The notes: a model not told the origin generated them from the sequence alone. Numbered from the stretch's first letter, positions 14,379 through 22,904 are shown. The stretch: DNA of 43,079 nucleotides from Propionibacteriaceae bacterium UBA6122 (GCA_002428365.1 DIVW01000030.1:1-43079), one strand, 5' to 3'. Translations and numbers: made by a program.

Positions 14379-14642
14379 ATGGACGCTGACACCAAGAAGA
14401 AGATCATTGAAGACTACGCCACTACCCCGGGCGATACCGGTTCGCCGGATGTTCAAATCGCGCTGCTCACCAAGCGGATCTCGCATCTGACCGAGCACCT
14501 GAAGGTCCACAAGGGCGACCACCATAGCCGCCGTGGCCTGATGCTGATGGTCGGCCAGCGTCGCCGCCTGCTCAACTACGTCGCCAAGAACGATGTTGAG
14601 CATTACCGCTCGCTGATCGCACGCCTCGGCTTGCGTCGGTGA
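14379..14642 (+). CDS. rpsO: 30S ribosomal protein S15
   Basis: S15 is a primary binder of the central domain of 16S rRNA. The 87-aa protein shows the conserved DYATTPGDTGSPDVQIALLT, ISHLTEHLKVHKGDHHSRRGL and RRRLLNYVAKND segments. It is about two residues shorter than the common 89 aa, with a slightly different N-terminus. The ATG has a GAAAGGAG ribosome-binding site. It precedes pnp as in most bacteria. A 17-bp hairpin directly after the stop could be a terminator or a processing site. Confidence 0.97.
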   Translation: MDADTKKKIIEDYATTPGDTGSPDVQIALLTKRISHLTEHLKVHKGDHHSRRGLMLMVGQRRRLLNYVAKNDVEHYRSLIARLGLRR

Positions 14643-14654
14643 CCAACGCTTCAT

Positions 14655-14691
14655 GACTAGCCGGTGACGGGTAACCCGTCGCCGGCTAGTC
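14655..14691 (+). terminator. rpsO-pnp intergenic hairpin
   Basis: 14655-14671 pairs with 14675-14691: 17 bp, one G-U pair, loop TAA. No T-tract follows. In Streptomyces the equivalent rpsO-pnp hairpin is an RNase III target, so processing is as likely as termination. Confidence 0.6.
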
Positions 14692-14711
14692 GTGCTTCAC
14701 AACACAAAACA

Positions 14712-14813
14712 GCCCCAGGCAGTGTCTGGTTTGGTCCTCGGTAGTGACTTTCGGGCAGCAGTGAACGCCTCCCGCGAGCCTCGATCGAAGACCGGGCGGG
14801 TCGAGCCTGGGGC
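14712..14813 (+). promoter_or_regulatory. Structured pnp leader (nested inverted repeats)
   Basis: GCCCCAGGC at 14712-14720 is complementary to 14805-14813. Inside it, CCCGC (14771-14775) can pair with GCGGG (14796-14800). Together they could fold the leader into a long hairpin just ahead of the pnp ribosome-binding site. Confidence 0.4.
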
Positions 14814-14831
14814 GAACCGAAAGGAATCCAA

Positions 14832-17048
14832 ATGGAAGGTCCTGACCTTCGTTTCACTGAGGCCGTGATTGACAACGGCCCCCTGGGCAAGCACGTCGTT
14901 CGCTTCGAATCCGGCCTGCTCGCTCGCCAGGCCAGCGGCAGCGCCGCGGTCTACCTCGACGGCGACACCATGCTGCTGTCGGCCACCACCGCGCAGAAGA
15001 CCCCGCGCGATGCCATCGACTTCTTCCCGCTCACCGTGGACGTGGAAGAGCGCATGTACGCCGCCGGCCGCATTCCCGGCTCCTTCTTCCGTCGGGAGGG
15101 CCGTCCTTCTGAGGGCGCCATCCTGGCCTGCCGGCTGACCGACCGTCCGCTGCGTCCCTGCTTCGTCAAGGGCCTGCGCAACGAGGTGCAGGTAGTCATC
15201 ACGGTGATGGCCCTGAACCCGAACGTCCGCTACGACGTGCTGGCGATCAACGCCGGCTCCGCCTCCACCACGCTGGCTGGTCTGCCGTTCTCCGGCCCGG
15301 TCGGCGGCGTCCGCGTCGCCCTGATCGGTGACCAGTGGGTCGGCTTCCCGACTGTTGAGCAGAGCGCATCGGCCACTTTCGAGATGGCCATTGCTGGCCG
15401 GGTGCTACCCGACGGCGATGTCGCGATCATGATGGTCGAAGCCGAATCCACCGAGTTCACCTGGGATCTGGTGCGCTCGGGCAAGACCGCCCCGACCGAA
15501 GAGGTTGTCGCTCAGGGCATCGAGGCGTCAAAGCCGTTCATCAAGGCCCTGTGCGATGCGCAGGCCGAGTTGGCCGCAATGCTGCCCAAGCCGGTGACCC
15601 AGTTCCCGGTGTTCCTCGATTACCAGCCTGACGTCTACGACGTGGTGGCCGAGGTCGGCACGGACCGGTTGGTGGCTGTGATGAGCATTTCCGGCAAGCA
15701 GGAGCGCGAAACCGCTACCGAAGAGCTGAAGGATGCCCTGCACGCTGAACTGGATGACCGGTTCCCCGAGCGGGTCAAGGAGATCTCAGGTGCCTTCCGG
15801 GCACTGACCAAGAAGATCGTCCGGCAGCGCACCCTCACCGAGCAGGTCCGCATCGACGGCCGTGGGGTGCGCGATATCCGCACCCTGTCTGCCGAGGTCG
15901 GCGTGCTCCCGCGGGTGCACGGTTCGGCGCTGTTCCAGCGTGGCGAGACCCAGATCCTGGGGGTTTCCACGCTCAACATGCTCGACATGGAGCAGAAGTT
16001 GGACACGCTCGCGCCGGAGACCACCAAGCGCTACATGCACAACTACAACTTCCCGCCTTACTCCACCGGTGAGACCGGTCGCGTTGGTTCGCCGAAGCGC
16101 CGCGAAATCGGCCACGGCGCGCTGGCTGAGCGCGCCTTGGTGCCGGTGCTGCCGAAGCGGGACGAATTCCCCTACGCCATCCGCCAGGTCTCCGAAGCCC
16201 TGGGCTCCAACGGTTCCACCTCGATGGGTTCGGTTTGCGCCTCCACTTTGTCGCTGCTGAACGCGGGCGTGCCATTGAAGGCGGCCGTGGCTGGCATCGC
16301 GATGGGCCTGATGAGCGAAGAGATCGACGGCGAGATCCGCTACGTCGCCCTCACCGACATCCTGGGCGCCGAAGATGCCCTGGGTGACATGGACTTCAAG
16401 GTCGCTGGTACCCGGGACTTCGTCACCGCCCTGCAGTTGGACACCAAGCTCGACGGGATCCCCGCCGAGGTGCTGGCCAGTGCGCTGTTGCAGGCCCGCG
16501 AAGCTCGTTACGCCATTCTTGACGTGATGGGCGAGGCGATCGATGCTCCTGATGAGCTGAGCCAGTACGCCCCTCGGATCATCACCATTCGGATCCCGAT
16601 CGACAAGATCGGCGAGGTCATTGGGCCTAAGGGCAAGATGATCAACCAGATCCAGGATGACACCGGCGCGAACATCTCCATCGAGGACGACGGCACCATC
16701 TACATCGGTGCCGACAACGGTGAAGCCGCCGAGGCTGCCCGTTCGATCATCAACGCCATCGCCAACCCGACGATGCCGGAGAAGGGCGAGCGCTACCTGG
16801 GCACCGTGGTGAAGATCATGCCGTTCGGCGCGTTCATCTCACTGCTCCCAGGCAAGGACGGCCTGCTGCACATCTCCAAGCTCCGCTCCCTCGCCGGTGG
16901 CGGTCGCGTGGAGAACGTGGAGGACGTGGTCAGTGTCGGCCAGAAGATCCAGGTTGAGATCTCCGAGATCGATGACAAGGGCAAGCTTTCGCTGATCCCG
17001 GTTGTCGAGGAGTCCGCTGCGGCCGAGGTGCCCAGCACCGAGGCCTGA
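14832..17048 (+). CDS. pnp: Polyribonucleotide nucleotidyltransferase (PNPase)
   Basis: PNPase degrades RNA 3' to 5' by phosphorolysis and can add tails. The 738-aa protein has two RNase PH-like domains joined by an all-helical segment. The catalytic second PH domain includes RREIGHGALAERALVPVLP and DILGAEDALGDMDFKVAGT. KH follows, with IGPKGKMI from residue 597, then S1 from about 652 (LGTVVKIMPFGAFISLLPGKDGLLHIS). AAAGGAA precedes the ATG. It is followed by a strong terminator and then dapB. The M16 peptidase gene that often follows pnp in actinobacteria is absent. Confidence 0.97.
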   Translation: MEGPDLRFTEAVIDNGPLGKHVVRFESGLLARQASGSAAVYLDGDTMLLSATTAQKTPRDAIDFFPLTVDVEERMYAAGRIPGSFFRREGRPSEGAILACRLTDRPLRPCFVKGLRNEVQVVITVMALNPNVRYDVLAINAGSASTTLAGLPFSGPVGGVRVALIGDQWVGFPTVEQSASATFEMAIAGRVLPDGDVAIMMVEAESTEFTWDLVRSGKTAPTEEVVAQGIEASKPFIKALCDAQAELAAMLPKPVTQFPVFLDYQPDVYDVVAEVGTDRLVAVMSISGKQERETATEELKDALHAELDDRFPERVKEISGAFRALTKKIVRQRTLTEQVRIDGRGVRDIRTLSAEVGVLPRVHGSALFQRGETQILGVSTLNMLDMEQKLDTLAPETTKRYMHNYNFPPYSTGETGRVGSPKRREIGHGALAERALVPVLPKRDEFPYAIRQVSEALGSNGSTSMGSVCASTLSLLNAGVPLKAAVAGIAMGLMSEEIDGEIRYVALTDILGAEDALGDMDFKVAGTRDFVTALQLDTKLDGIPAEVLASALLQAREARYAILDVMGEAIDAPDELSQYAPRIITIRIPIDKIGEVIGPKGKMINQIQDDTGANISIEDDGTIYIGADNGEAAEAARSIINAIANPTMPEKGERYLGTVVKIMPFGAFISLLPGKDGLLHISKLRSLAGGGRVENVEDVVSVGQKIQVEISEIDDKGKLSLIPVVEESAAAEVPSTEA

Positions 17049-17057
17049 TTTCGGCTA

Positions 17058-17097
17058 CCAGAACCGGCGCCCTGCACTCGCAGGGCGCCGGTTCTGG
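17058..17097 (+). terminator. Intrinsic terminator after pnp
   Basis: A perfect 18-bp stem (17058-17075 with 17080-17097, loop ACTC) is followed by CGTTTTCGG. It ends the rpsO-pnp unit. Confidence 0.85.
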
Positions 17098-17100
17098 CGT

Positions 17101-17130
17101 TTTCGGCCACCGAGCGTCGCGCCCTAGGAT
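17101..17130 (+). promoter_or_regulatory. Candidate dapB promoter
   Basis: TTTCGG (17101-17106), an 18-bp spacer and TAGGAT (17125-17130) lie directly after the pnp terminator. The dapB ATG follows 25 nt later with an AAAGGGGA ribosome-binding site. Confidence 0.45.
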
Positions 17131-17155
17131 GGCGGGCGACGAAAGGGGAACCACC

Positions 17156-17890
17156 ATGCGGGTAGCCGTCTTCGGGGCCAAGGGCCGAATGGGCGATGAG
17201 GTGTGCCGGGCGGTGGCGGCGTCCGACGATCTGGAGCTGGTTGCCGCGATCGATGCTGGCGATGATCGCAGTGCGGCAGCCGATGCCGAGGTGGTGGTCG
17301 ATTTCACCGTGCCGAGTGTGGTGATGGACAACCTGTCGTGGTGCATCGAGCACGGAGTGCATGCAGTGGTGGGTACCACCGGCTTCAGCGAAGATCGCCT
17401 GCAGAGCCTGCGCGATCAGCTGGCCGCAAAGCCGGGCGCGAACATCCTGGTGGCACCGAACTTTTCGATTGGGGCGGTGCTGATGATGCATTTCGCCGAT
17501 CAGGCCGCGCGCTTCTTCGAGTCAGCTGAGATCATCGAGCTGCACCACCCGAACAAGGTGGATGCCCCATCTGGTACCGCCCAGGCCACCGCCGGCCGGA
17601 TCGCGGCGGCGCGAGCCGCTGCCGGGTTGGGCTCAGTGCCTGATGCCACCAACACTGGCCTGGACGGTGCCCGTGGAGCCGAAGTTTCGGGCATTCACAT
17701 TCACGGCGTGCGGCTGCGAGGGTTAATCGCCCATCAGGAGGTGCTGTTCGGTTCGGCGGGGGAGACCCTGACCATTCGTCACGACTCCTTGGATCGAGTC
17801 GGCTTCATGCCCGGCGTGTTGGCGGCGGTACGCGCCGTCGGTGGCCTGCCAGGGCTGACGGTGGGCATCGACGGCTTGCTGGGCCTGTAG
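17156..17890 (+). CDS. dapB: 4-hydroxy-tetrahydrodipicolinate reductase
   Basis: DapB catalyses the NAD(P)H-dependent second committed step of the diaminopimelate/lysine pathway. At 244 aa it is the shorter actinobacterial form. The nucleotide-binding loop FGAKGRMG ends at residue 13. FTVPSVV, GTTGFS and APNFSIGAVLMM follow. ELHHPNKVDAPSGTA carries the catalytic His/Lys region, and GIHIHGVRLRGLIAHQEVLFG is the tetramer/substrate motif. ATG 17156 is chosen for its ribosome-binding site and because MRVAVFGAKG matches the family start. dapA is not adjacent here. Confidence 0.95.
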   Translation: MRVAVFGAKGRMGDEVCRAVAASDDLELVAAIDAGDDRSAAADAEVVVDFTVPSVVMDNLSWCIEHGVHAVVGTTGFSEDRLQSLRDQLAAKPGANILVAPNFSIGAVLMMHFADQAARFFESAEIIELHHPNKVDAPSGTAQATAGRIAAARAAAGLGSVPDATNTGLDGARGAEVSGIHIHGVRLRGLIAHQEVLFGSAGETLTIRHDSLDRVGFMPGVLAAVRAVGGLPGLTVGIDGLLGL

Positions 17891-17898
17891 CGGCCCGC

Positions 17899-18432
17899 TC
17901 AGCCGATCGCGGTGTGCAGGCGAACCAGCTTCACCCGCGCGCCGTCCTCGGCGAACCCAACTTCGGTGTGGGCGCCGTCGGCGTCCCAGCCAGCCTCGGT
18001 GAGGAAGGCGCGCAATACATCGTCATCGGCACGCACCCACCAGGTGGCTCGGGTGAACCCGTCGGCACGAAGGGTGTCCACGCAGGCGTTGAGCAGCCGA
18101 GATCCGTGACCTTGGCGCCAAGCCAGCGGATCAATGCTGAACTCGGCCACCAATCCGTCCTGGCTGACTTCGGTGTCAGGATCATCGCTCGGACCGACCG
18201 CTGCGAAGCCCACCACCCGGTCTGTGGTCACCGCCACCAGTACGCGCAGCTGGGCCAGCGGTGGGCGTTCGATGGCGGCACGCCAGCTGTCGGTCATCGT
18301 CGCCAGGTCGATAGAGCTGAGTAGCTGCTGGGCAGTGTCGGCGGGAAGGGTCGCCGACCAACTGCGGCGTTGCAGCTCGGCAATCGCGGCGGCTTGGTTG
18401 GGTAGGGCCAGGCGGACAGAATCAGCGATCAC
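17899..18432 (-). CDS. GNAT-family N-acetyltransferase
   Basis: The 177-aa protein has the GNAT fold that binds acetyl-CoA. A QLRVLVAVTTDRVVGFAAVG strand pair precedes motif A (LAWRQGHGSRLLNACVDTL, with the Q-G-H-G-S pyrophosphate loop), then RATWWVRADDDVLRAFLTEAGW. The substrate is unknown. The start is placed at GTG 18432 because TACAGT ends 7 nt upstream on this strand, matching the leaderless rule; GTG 18441 is the alternative. It is divergent from rnj and ends 8 bp from the dapB stop. Confidence 0.82.
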   Translation of the reverse strand: MIADSVRLALPNQAAAIAELQRRSWSATLPADTAQQLLSSIDLATMTDSWRAAIERPPLAQLRVLVAVTTDRVVGFAAVGPSDDPDTEVSQDGLVAEFSIDPLAWRQGHGSRLLNACVDTLRADGFTRATWWVRADDDVLRAFLTEAGWDADGAHTEVGFAEDGARVKLVRLHTAIG

Positions 18433-18439
18433 GGTCGTC

Positions 18440-18445
18440 ACTGTA
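18440..18445 (-). promoter_or_regulatory. -10 box TACAGT for the leaderless acetyltransferase gene
   Basis: Read on the reverse strand, TACAGT ends 7 nt before GTG 18432. No Shine-Dalgarno sequence is present. Confidence 0.45.
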
Positions 18446-18511
18446 CCTATTTCGGCCCACTTACCGGTCGGCGAGCGCTGCCGATGGGAGTCTGCCGTCA
18501 CCGGCGCGCGG

Positions 18512-18517
18512 TAAGTT
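18512..18517 (+). promoter_or_regulatory. -10 box TAAGTT for leaderless rnj
   Basis: TAAGTT ends 6 nt before GTG 18524. It directly abuts another GTG (18518), which could not be a leaderless start with this box. Confidence 0.5.
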
Positions 18518-18523
18518 GTGGAC

Positions 18524-20209
18524 GTGCGAGATACCCTGCGAACCCCCCCAAAGCTGGCCCCTGACACCCTACGGGTGATCCCCCTGGGCGGTCTTGGCGA
18601 CATCGGCCGGAACATGACTTCCTTCGAGATCAACGGCGAGTTGATGTTCATTGACTGCGGGGTGCTGTTCCCGTCCGAGGAACATCCCGGAGTTGACCTC
18701 ATCCTGCCTGGATTGCACTTGATCGAGGATCGAATGGATGAGGTCCAGGCCCTGGTACTGACCCACGGGCATGAGGATCACATTGGCGGGATTCCGTATC
18801 TGCTGCGCCGCCGTGGCAACCTGCCGATCTACGGCTCCAAACTGACGTTGGCATTGGTGCGGGCAAAGCTGCGTGAGCACCGGCTGCGCGACCTCGACCT
18901 GCGTGAAGTTGCCGAGGGCGACCGGGTTACGGTTGGCGAGTTTGAGCTGGAGTTCCTCGCGGTCAACCACTCAATCCCCGACGCGCTGGCAGTGGTGATG
19001 CGCACCAAGGCTGGCACGGTGCTGCATACCGGCGACTTCAAGATGGATCAGTTGCCCCTGGACCACCGCCTCACCGATCTGCGTGGCTTCGCCAAACTGG
19101 GCGAAGAGGGTGTGGATCTGTTCATGGTGGATTCGACCAACGCCGAAACTGCCGGCTTCACCGGCCACGAGCGCGATATTGAGCCAGCCATGGAGCGGGT
19201 GTTCGCCAACGCGAAGAAGAAGCTCATCGTGGCCTGCTTCGCCTCGCACGTGCACCGGGTGCAGCAGGTGATGGACGCTGCGGTTCGCCACCAGCGCAAG
19301 GTGGTCTATGTGGGCCGCTCGATGGTGCGCAACATGACGGTGGCCCGCGAGTTGGGCTTCTTGAAGGTGCCGGAGAACACCCTGATCGACCTGAAGCAGA
19401 TCGACAACTATCCCGAGGATCAGGTGGTGATCATCTCCACCGGGTCTCAAGGCGAGCCGCTGAGCGCGCTGTCGCGCATCTCTAGCCACGAACATCCGGT
19501 GATCACCGCTGGCGCCGGCGATGTGGTCTTGTTGGCCTCCTCGTTGATCCCCGGCAATGAGAACTCGGTCTATCGAGTGATCAACGGGTTGGCGGGCAAT
19601 GGGGTCGACGTGGTCCACCGCGGCAACGCGATGGTGCACGTCTCCGGCCATGCCAGCGCGGGGGAGTTGCTGTACTGCTACAACCTGCTGACACCGAGGA
19701 ACGTGCTGCCCGTCCACGGGGAGGTGCGGCACCTGATCGCCAACGCCAAACTGGCGGTAGCCACCGGAGTTCCCGAAGCGAACGTGTTCGCCGTCGAAGA
19801 TGGCGCCGTCCTCGATCTGCCTGCTGGTGGACCGGCACGGGTCGTTGGCCAACTCGATTGCAGCTACATCTTTGTGGACGGTCTTACCGAAGGTGAGGTC
19901 TCCGACACCGAGTTGACCGACCGCAAGATTCTGGGCGAAGAGGGCATGATCAGCGTGGTCACCGTGGTGAGCTTCCGGGCGCGGCGACTGGTCAGCGGAC
20001 CAGACATCCATGCTCGGGGATTTGCCGAAGGCGATGCGGTCTTTGACGCGGTTCGTCCCGAGTTGGTCGCCGCGATCGAAAAGGCGCTCGCTGACGGGGT
20101 GGAAGACACCTTCCAGCTGCAACAGTTGGTGCGGCGCACTATCGGCAGGTGGGTGAACAACAACTTCCGGCGGCGCCCCATGATTCTGCCGATCGTGGTC
20201 GCTTCCTGA
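18524..20209 (+). CDS. rnj: Ribonuclease J
   Basis: RNase J is a metallo-beta-lactamase/beta-CASP enzyme with 5'-3' exonuclease and endonuclease activity on RNA. The 561-aa protein has the zinc motif HGHEDH (H81, H83, D85, H86) after LRVIPLGGLGDIGRNM. Further metal and beta-CASP elements follow: LHTGDFKMDQ, MVDSTNAE, CFASHVHRVQQ, STGSQGEP and HVSGHASAGEL. A C-terminal domain completes it. GTG 18524 is preferred over 18518 because of the -10 box spacing. The order dapB-rnj matches actinobacteria loosely, but dapA and thyX, common between them, are missing. Confidence 0.95.
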   Translation: MRDTLRTPPKLAPDTLRVIPLGGLGDIGRNMTSFEINGELMFIDCGVLFPSEEHPGVDLILPGLHLIEDRMDEVQALVLTHGHEDHIGGIPYLLRRRGNLPIYGSKLTLALVRAKLREHRLRDLDLREVAEGDRVTVGEFELEFLAVNHSIPDALAVVMRTKAGTVLHTGDFKMDQLPLDHRLTDLRGFAKLGEEGVDLFMVDSTNAETAGFTGHERDIEPAMERVFANAKKKLIVACFASHVHRVQQVMDAAVRHQRKVVYVGRSMVRNMTVARELGFLKVPENTLIDLKQIDNYPEDQVVIISTGSQGEPLSALSRISSHEHPVITAGAGDVVLLASSLIPGNENSVYRVINGLAGNGVDVVHRGNAMVHVSGHASAGELLYCYNLLTPRNVLPVHGEVRHLIANAKLAVATGVPEANVFAVEDGAVLDLPAGGPARVVGQLDCSYIFVDGLTEGEVSDTELTDRKILGEEGMISVVTVVSFRARRLVSGPDIHARGFAEGDAVFDAVRPELVAAIEKALADGVEDTFQLQQLVRRTIGRWVNNNFRRRPMILPIVVAS

Positions 20210-20247
20210 GCCTTGATGCCGATTCGCATCCGTCGGTTCGATTCAGG

Positions 20248-20277
20248 TATCGTAGGCAGGTCCCCGTCGTGGGGGCC
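20248..20277 (+). promoter_or_regulatory. Candidate rpmB promoter -10 and leader hairpin
   Basis: TATCGT (20248-20253) is a possible -10 box. A 7-bp stem (20259-20265 with 20271-20277) follows in the rpmB leader. This is the only non-coding signal noted in the rnj-rpmB spacer. Confidence 0.3.
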
Positions 20278-20333
20278 GCTCTTGCGCGCGTCTCGTGGAT
20301 GCGCGGATTCGCTAGATAACGAGGAGTACTCCA

Positions 20334-20519
20334 GTGGCTGCTGTCTGTGACATCTGCGCCAAGGGCCCGGGCTTCGGTCACAACGTGCCTTGGTCGAAGA
20401 AGAAGACCAATCGGCGCTGGAACCCGAACATTCAGCGCGTGCGGGCCGTCGTCAATGGCACCCCGAAGCGCCTGAACGTGTGCACGTCCTGCCTGAAGGC
20501 TGGTCGCGTAACCCGCTGA
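20334..20519 (+). CDS. rpmB: 50S ribosomal protein L28
   Basis: This 61-aa L28 begins with GTG and an ACGAGGAG-type ribosome-binding site. AAVCDICAKGPGFGHNVPWSKKKTNRRWNPN is followed by GTPKRLNVCTSCLKAGRV. Cysteines 5, 8, 50 and 53 form two CxxC pairs, so this is the zinc-binding (C+) form. In some actinobacteria a cysteine-free paralogue replaces it under zinc starvation. It is followed by a clear terminator, so it is probably monocistronic. Confidence 0.96.
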   Translation: MAAVCDICAKGPGFGHNVPWSKKKTNRRWNPNIQRVRAVVNGTPKRLNVCTSCLKAGRVTR

Positions 20520-20530
20520 CCCAACCACAA

Positions 20531-20557
20531 GAGACCCGCCGTCCAGCGGGTCTCTTT
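20531..20557 (+). terminator. Intrinsic terminator after rpmB
   Basis: GAGACCCGC (20531-20539) pairs with 20546-20554 across a 6-nt loop, followed by TTTGTGTG. Flanking ACAA and TTGT can lengthen the stem. Confidence 0.85.
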
Positions 20558-20643
20558 GTGTGTCCGCGACCGGAGGTATGGCAGCATCCAGACCAATGTG
20601 GGGCGCTCCGTGGCACCTCCGGCGGGCTGGGGGAGGCAACGCC

Positions 20644-20649
20644 TAGGCT
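20644..20649 (+). promoter_or_regulatory. -10 box TAGGCT for leaderless recG
   Basis: TAGGCT ends 8 nt before the recG GTG at 20658, with no Shine-Dalgarno sequence. The same hexamer and gap occur before rsmD. Confidence 0.6.
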
Positions 20650-20657
20650 GACTGCCC

Positions 20658-22868
20658 GTGGACACCGCAATCAGCCCCTGGCGCACGCGCGCCTATGCCG
20701 AACTGAATGCGTCCCTGGGCCCCGTGCTGGGGGAGCGCACCGCCAAGGAGTTCTCGGCGTTGCGCATACACAGCGTCGGTGACCTGCTGCGCCACATTCC
20801 GCGCCACTACCTCTCCGGCACTGAACTCACCGACTTGGGCGGACTGCAGCCCGGCGAACTGGTGGCAGTCACCGCGCGCGTGGCCGACATTGCGCGCTAC
20901 GAGCCGCGTCCGCGAGTCGGCGGTGCACCCCGTCCGGGTCGACTCGAAGTTGCCCTCACTGACGGCCAAGGCCGGCTGACGGCCACCTTCTTTGGCAAGA
21001 CCCACCTGCTGGAGTGGTGGGAGCGGCAATTGCGGGCCGGAGTCGCCGGACTGTTCGTCGGCAAGGTGGGCACCTTCCGCGACCAGCTGCAGATGAGTCA
21101 CCCAACCTTCGTAATGATGGACGCGGCCGGACGCATCGTGGCCACTTCAGAGGAGAAGGAGCGGCTGGCTGCCCTTTCCAGTGGCGGCTTGGTTGGGATG
21201 TACCCGGCCACGGCGAAGCTGCCCACCTGGAAGGTCGCTGAGTGCGCCCGCCTGGTGCTGGCCAACCTGGCTGGCATCGAAGACCCCTGGCCAGCCTGGC
21301 TACGCGAGGCCGCCGACGTGATGGAGCTGGCCGAGGCCCTCGCCGCAGTGCATCAGCCGGTGAACCTCCAGCAGGCGGCCCGGGGCGCCGAACGATTGGT
21401 GTTCGACGAAGCCATGGCCACTCAGCTCACCATGGCCTATCGCCGGGCGGACGCGGCCGCGCGGGCGGCCAAGCCCAGGCCCCGGCTCAGCGATGGGCTG
21501 CTGGCGGCCTTTGACGCCCAGTTGCCCTTCCGGCTCACTGCCGGGCAGGTTGAAGTGAGCGAGGCGGTTTTTGCCGACCTGGAACAGACCCGCCCAATGC
21601 AGCGCCTACTCCAAGGCGAGGTGGGTTCAGGCAAGACTGTGGTGGCGCTGCGGGCGATGCTCGCGGTGGTCGACTCCGGCGGTCAGGCCGCACTGCTGGC
21701 GCCCACTGAGGTCTTGGCCGCCCAGCACTATCAGACCATCACGTCGCTGCTGGGTGAGCTCGGAGGAGGCCGGATGCTTGGCACCCCAGAGATGGCCACA
21801 GACGTGGTGCTGGTCACCGGCTCGATGTCTGCTCAAGCCAAGCGTTCGGCCTTGCTGCGAGCCGCCAGCGGCGAGGCGGGCATCGTCATCGGCACCCATG
21901 CTCTGCTGGCTGATCGGGTGCAGTTCGCCGAGCTTGGCCTAGTGGTGATCGACGAACAGCACCGATTCGGGGTGGAGCAGCGCGCGGTGTTGGCGAGCAA
22001 GGCCGAGACCCAACCGCATTTGCTGGTGCTCACCGCCACACCCATCCCGCGGTCGGTGGCCATGACCATCTTCGGCGATCTGGAGACTTCCACGTTGGCC
22101 GAGTTGCCCGCCGGGCGGGCCGAGGTGTCGACGGTAGTCGTGGATGCTGGCGCGCGTCCGGCTTGGCTGGACAGGGCCTGGCAGCGGGTGGTTGAGGAGG
22201 TCGCCGCCGGGCGGCAGGTTTTCGTGGTGGTGCCCCGGATCGGCGGCCAGCGCACCACCGAAGGCAAAGGCGTCGTCGAGCTCGCCGCTGAGTTGGCCAC
22301 CGGCCCGTTGAAAGGCGTGCGACTAGGCATTCTGCACGGACAGCTAGCCAGTGAGGCCAAAGATGAGGCCATGGCCGCCTTTGCCGCTGGCGCACTCGAT
22401 GTGCTCGTCGCCACCACGGTCATCGAGGTGGGGGTGGATATTCCGAACGCCACCATGATGGTGGTCTGGGATGCCGACCGGTTTGGGATTTCTCAGCTAC
22501 ACCAGCTCCGCGGACGAATCGGCCGCGGCAGTCACCCGGGGGTGTGTCTGCTGATCACCACGGTGGCCCCCGGTGAGCCAGCCCGTGATCGTCTGGACGC
22601 AGTGGCTGCGACCCGGGACGGGTTCCGCCTGGCCGAGCTCGACCTTGAGCAGCGCCGCGAAGGCGACGTGCTGGGAGCAGTTCAAGCTGGCAGCCGGTCA
22701 AGCCTGCGACTGCTGCGGGTTCTCGACCATGCCGAGGTGATCTCCCTGGCCCGCGACCTGGCAATCGAGGCTGTCTCCCGTGACCCGGGACGGGCCATCC
22801 CAGGCTTCGCCGACGCCGTGCGCGCCACCGAGTTGCTCACCAGTGGAGACTGGCTCGAACACAGTTGA
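20658..22868 (+). CDS. recG: ATP-dependent DNA helicase RecG
   Basis: RecG reverses stalled forks and branch-migrates Holliday junctions. The 736-aa protein has an N-terminal wedge/OB domain (IHSVGDLLRHIPRHYL, then VTARV with GRLTATFFGK). The SF2 motor follows: Walker A GEVGSGKT (residues 320-327), the DEQH Walker B in VVIDEQHRFGVEQR, motif III TATPIPRSVAMT, and the C-terminal helicase lobe with QLHQLRGRIGRGSHPG. GTG 20658 fits the leaderless pattern. The DAK/FakA-type gene usually found between rpmB and recG in actinobacteria is absent. rsmD follows after 36 bp. Confidence 0.96.
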   Translation: MDTAISPWRTRAYAELNASLGPVLGERTAKEFSALRIHSVGDLLRHIPRHYLSGTELTDLGGLQPGELVAVTARVADIARYEPRPRVGGAPRPGRLEVALTDGQGRLTATFFGKTHLLEWWERQLRAGVAGLFVGKVGTFRDQLQMSHPTFVMMDAAGRIVATSEEKERLAALSSGGLVGMYPATAKLPTWKVAECARLVLANLAGIEDPWPAWLREAADVMELAEALAAVHQPVNLQQAARGAERLVFDEAMATQLTMAYRRADAAARAAKPRPRLSDGLLAAFDAQLPFRLTAGQVEVSEAVFADLEQTRPMQRLLQGEVGSGKTVVALRAMLAVVDSGGQAALLAPTEVLAAQHYQTITSLLGELGGGRMLGTPEMATDVVLVTGSMSAQAKRSALLRAASGEAGIVIGTHALLADRVQFAELGLVVIDEQHRFGVEQRAVLASKAETQPHLLVLTATPIPRSVAMTIFGDLETSTLAELPAGRAEVSTVVVDAGARPAWLDRAWQRVVEEVAAGRQVFVVVPRIGGQRTTEGKGVVELAAELATGPLKGVRLGILHGQLASEAKDEAMAAFAAGALDVLVATTVIEVGVDIPNATMMVVWDADRFGISQLHQLRGRIGRGSHPGVCLLITTVAPGEPARDRLDAVAATRDGFRLAELDLEQRREGDVLGAVQAGSRSSLRLLRVLDHAEVISLARDLAIEAVSRDPGRAIPGFADAVRATELLTSGDWLEHS

Positions 22869-22890
22869 GCCACCATGGCCCGCAGCCAAC

Positions 22891-22896
22891 TAGGCT
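22891..22896 (+). promoter_or_regulatory. -10 box TAGGCT for leaderless rsmD
   Basis: TAGGCT ends 8 nt before GTG 22905, with no Shine-Dalgarno sequence. Confidence 0.55.
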
Positions 22897-22904
22897 GGCC
22901 GATT

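Noticed and set aside
18971..20122. A 383-codon antisense open frame over rnj
   Set aside because: Composition is a reflection of rnj codons; no domain and no upstream signals.
22875..22904. Upstream ATG start for rsmD
   Set aside because: It places the TAGGCT box within the gene and adds residues without family similarity.
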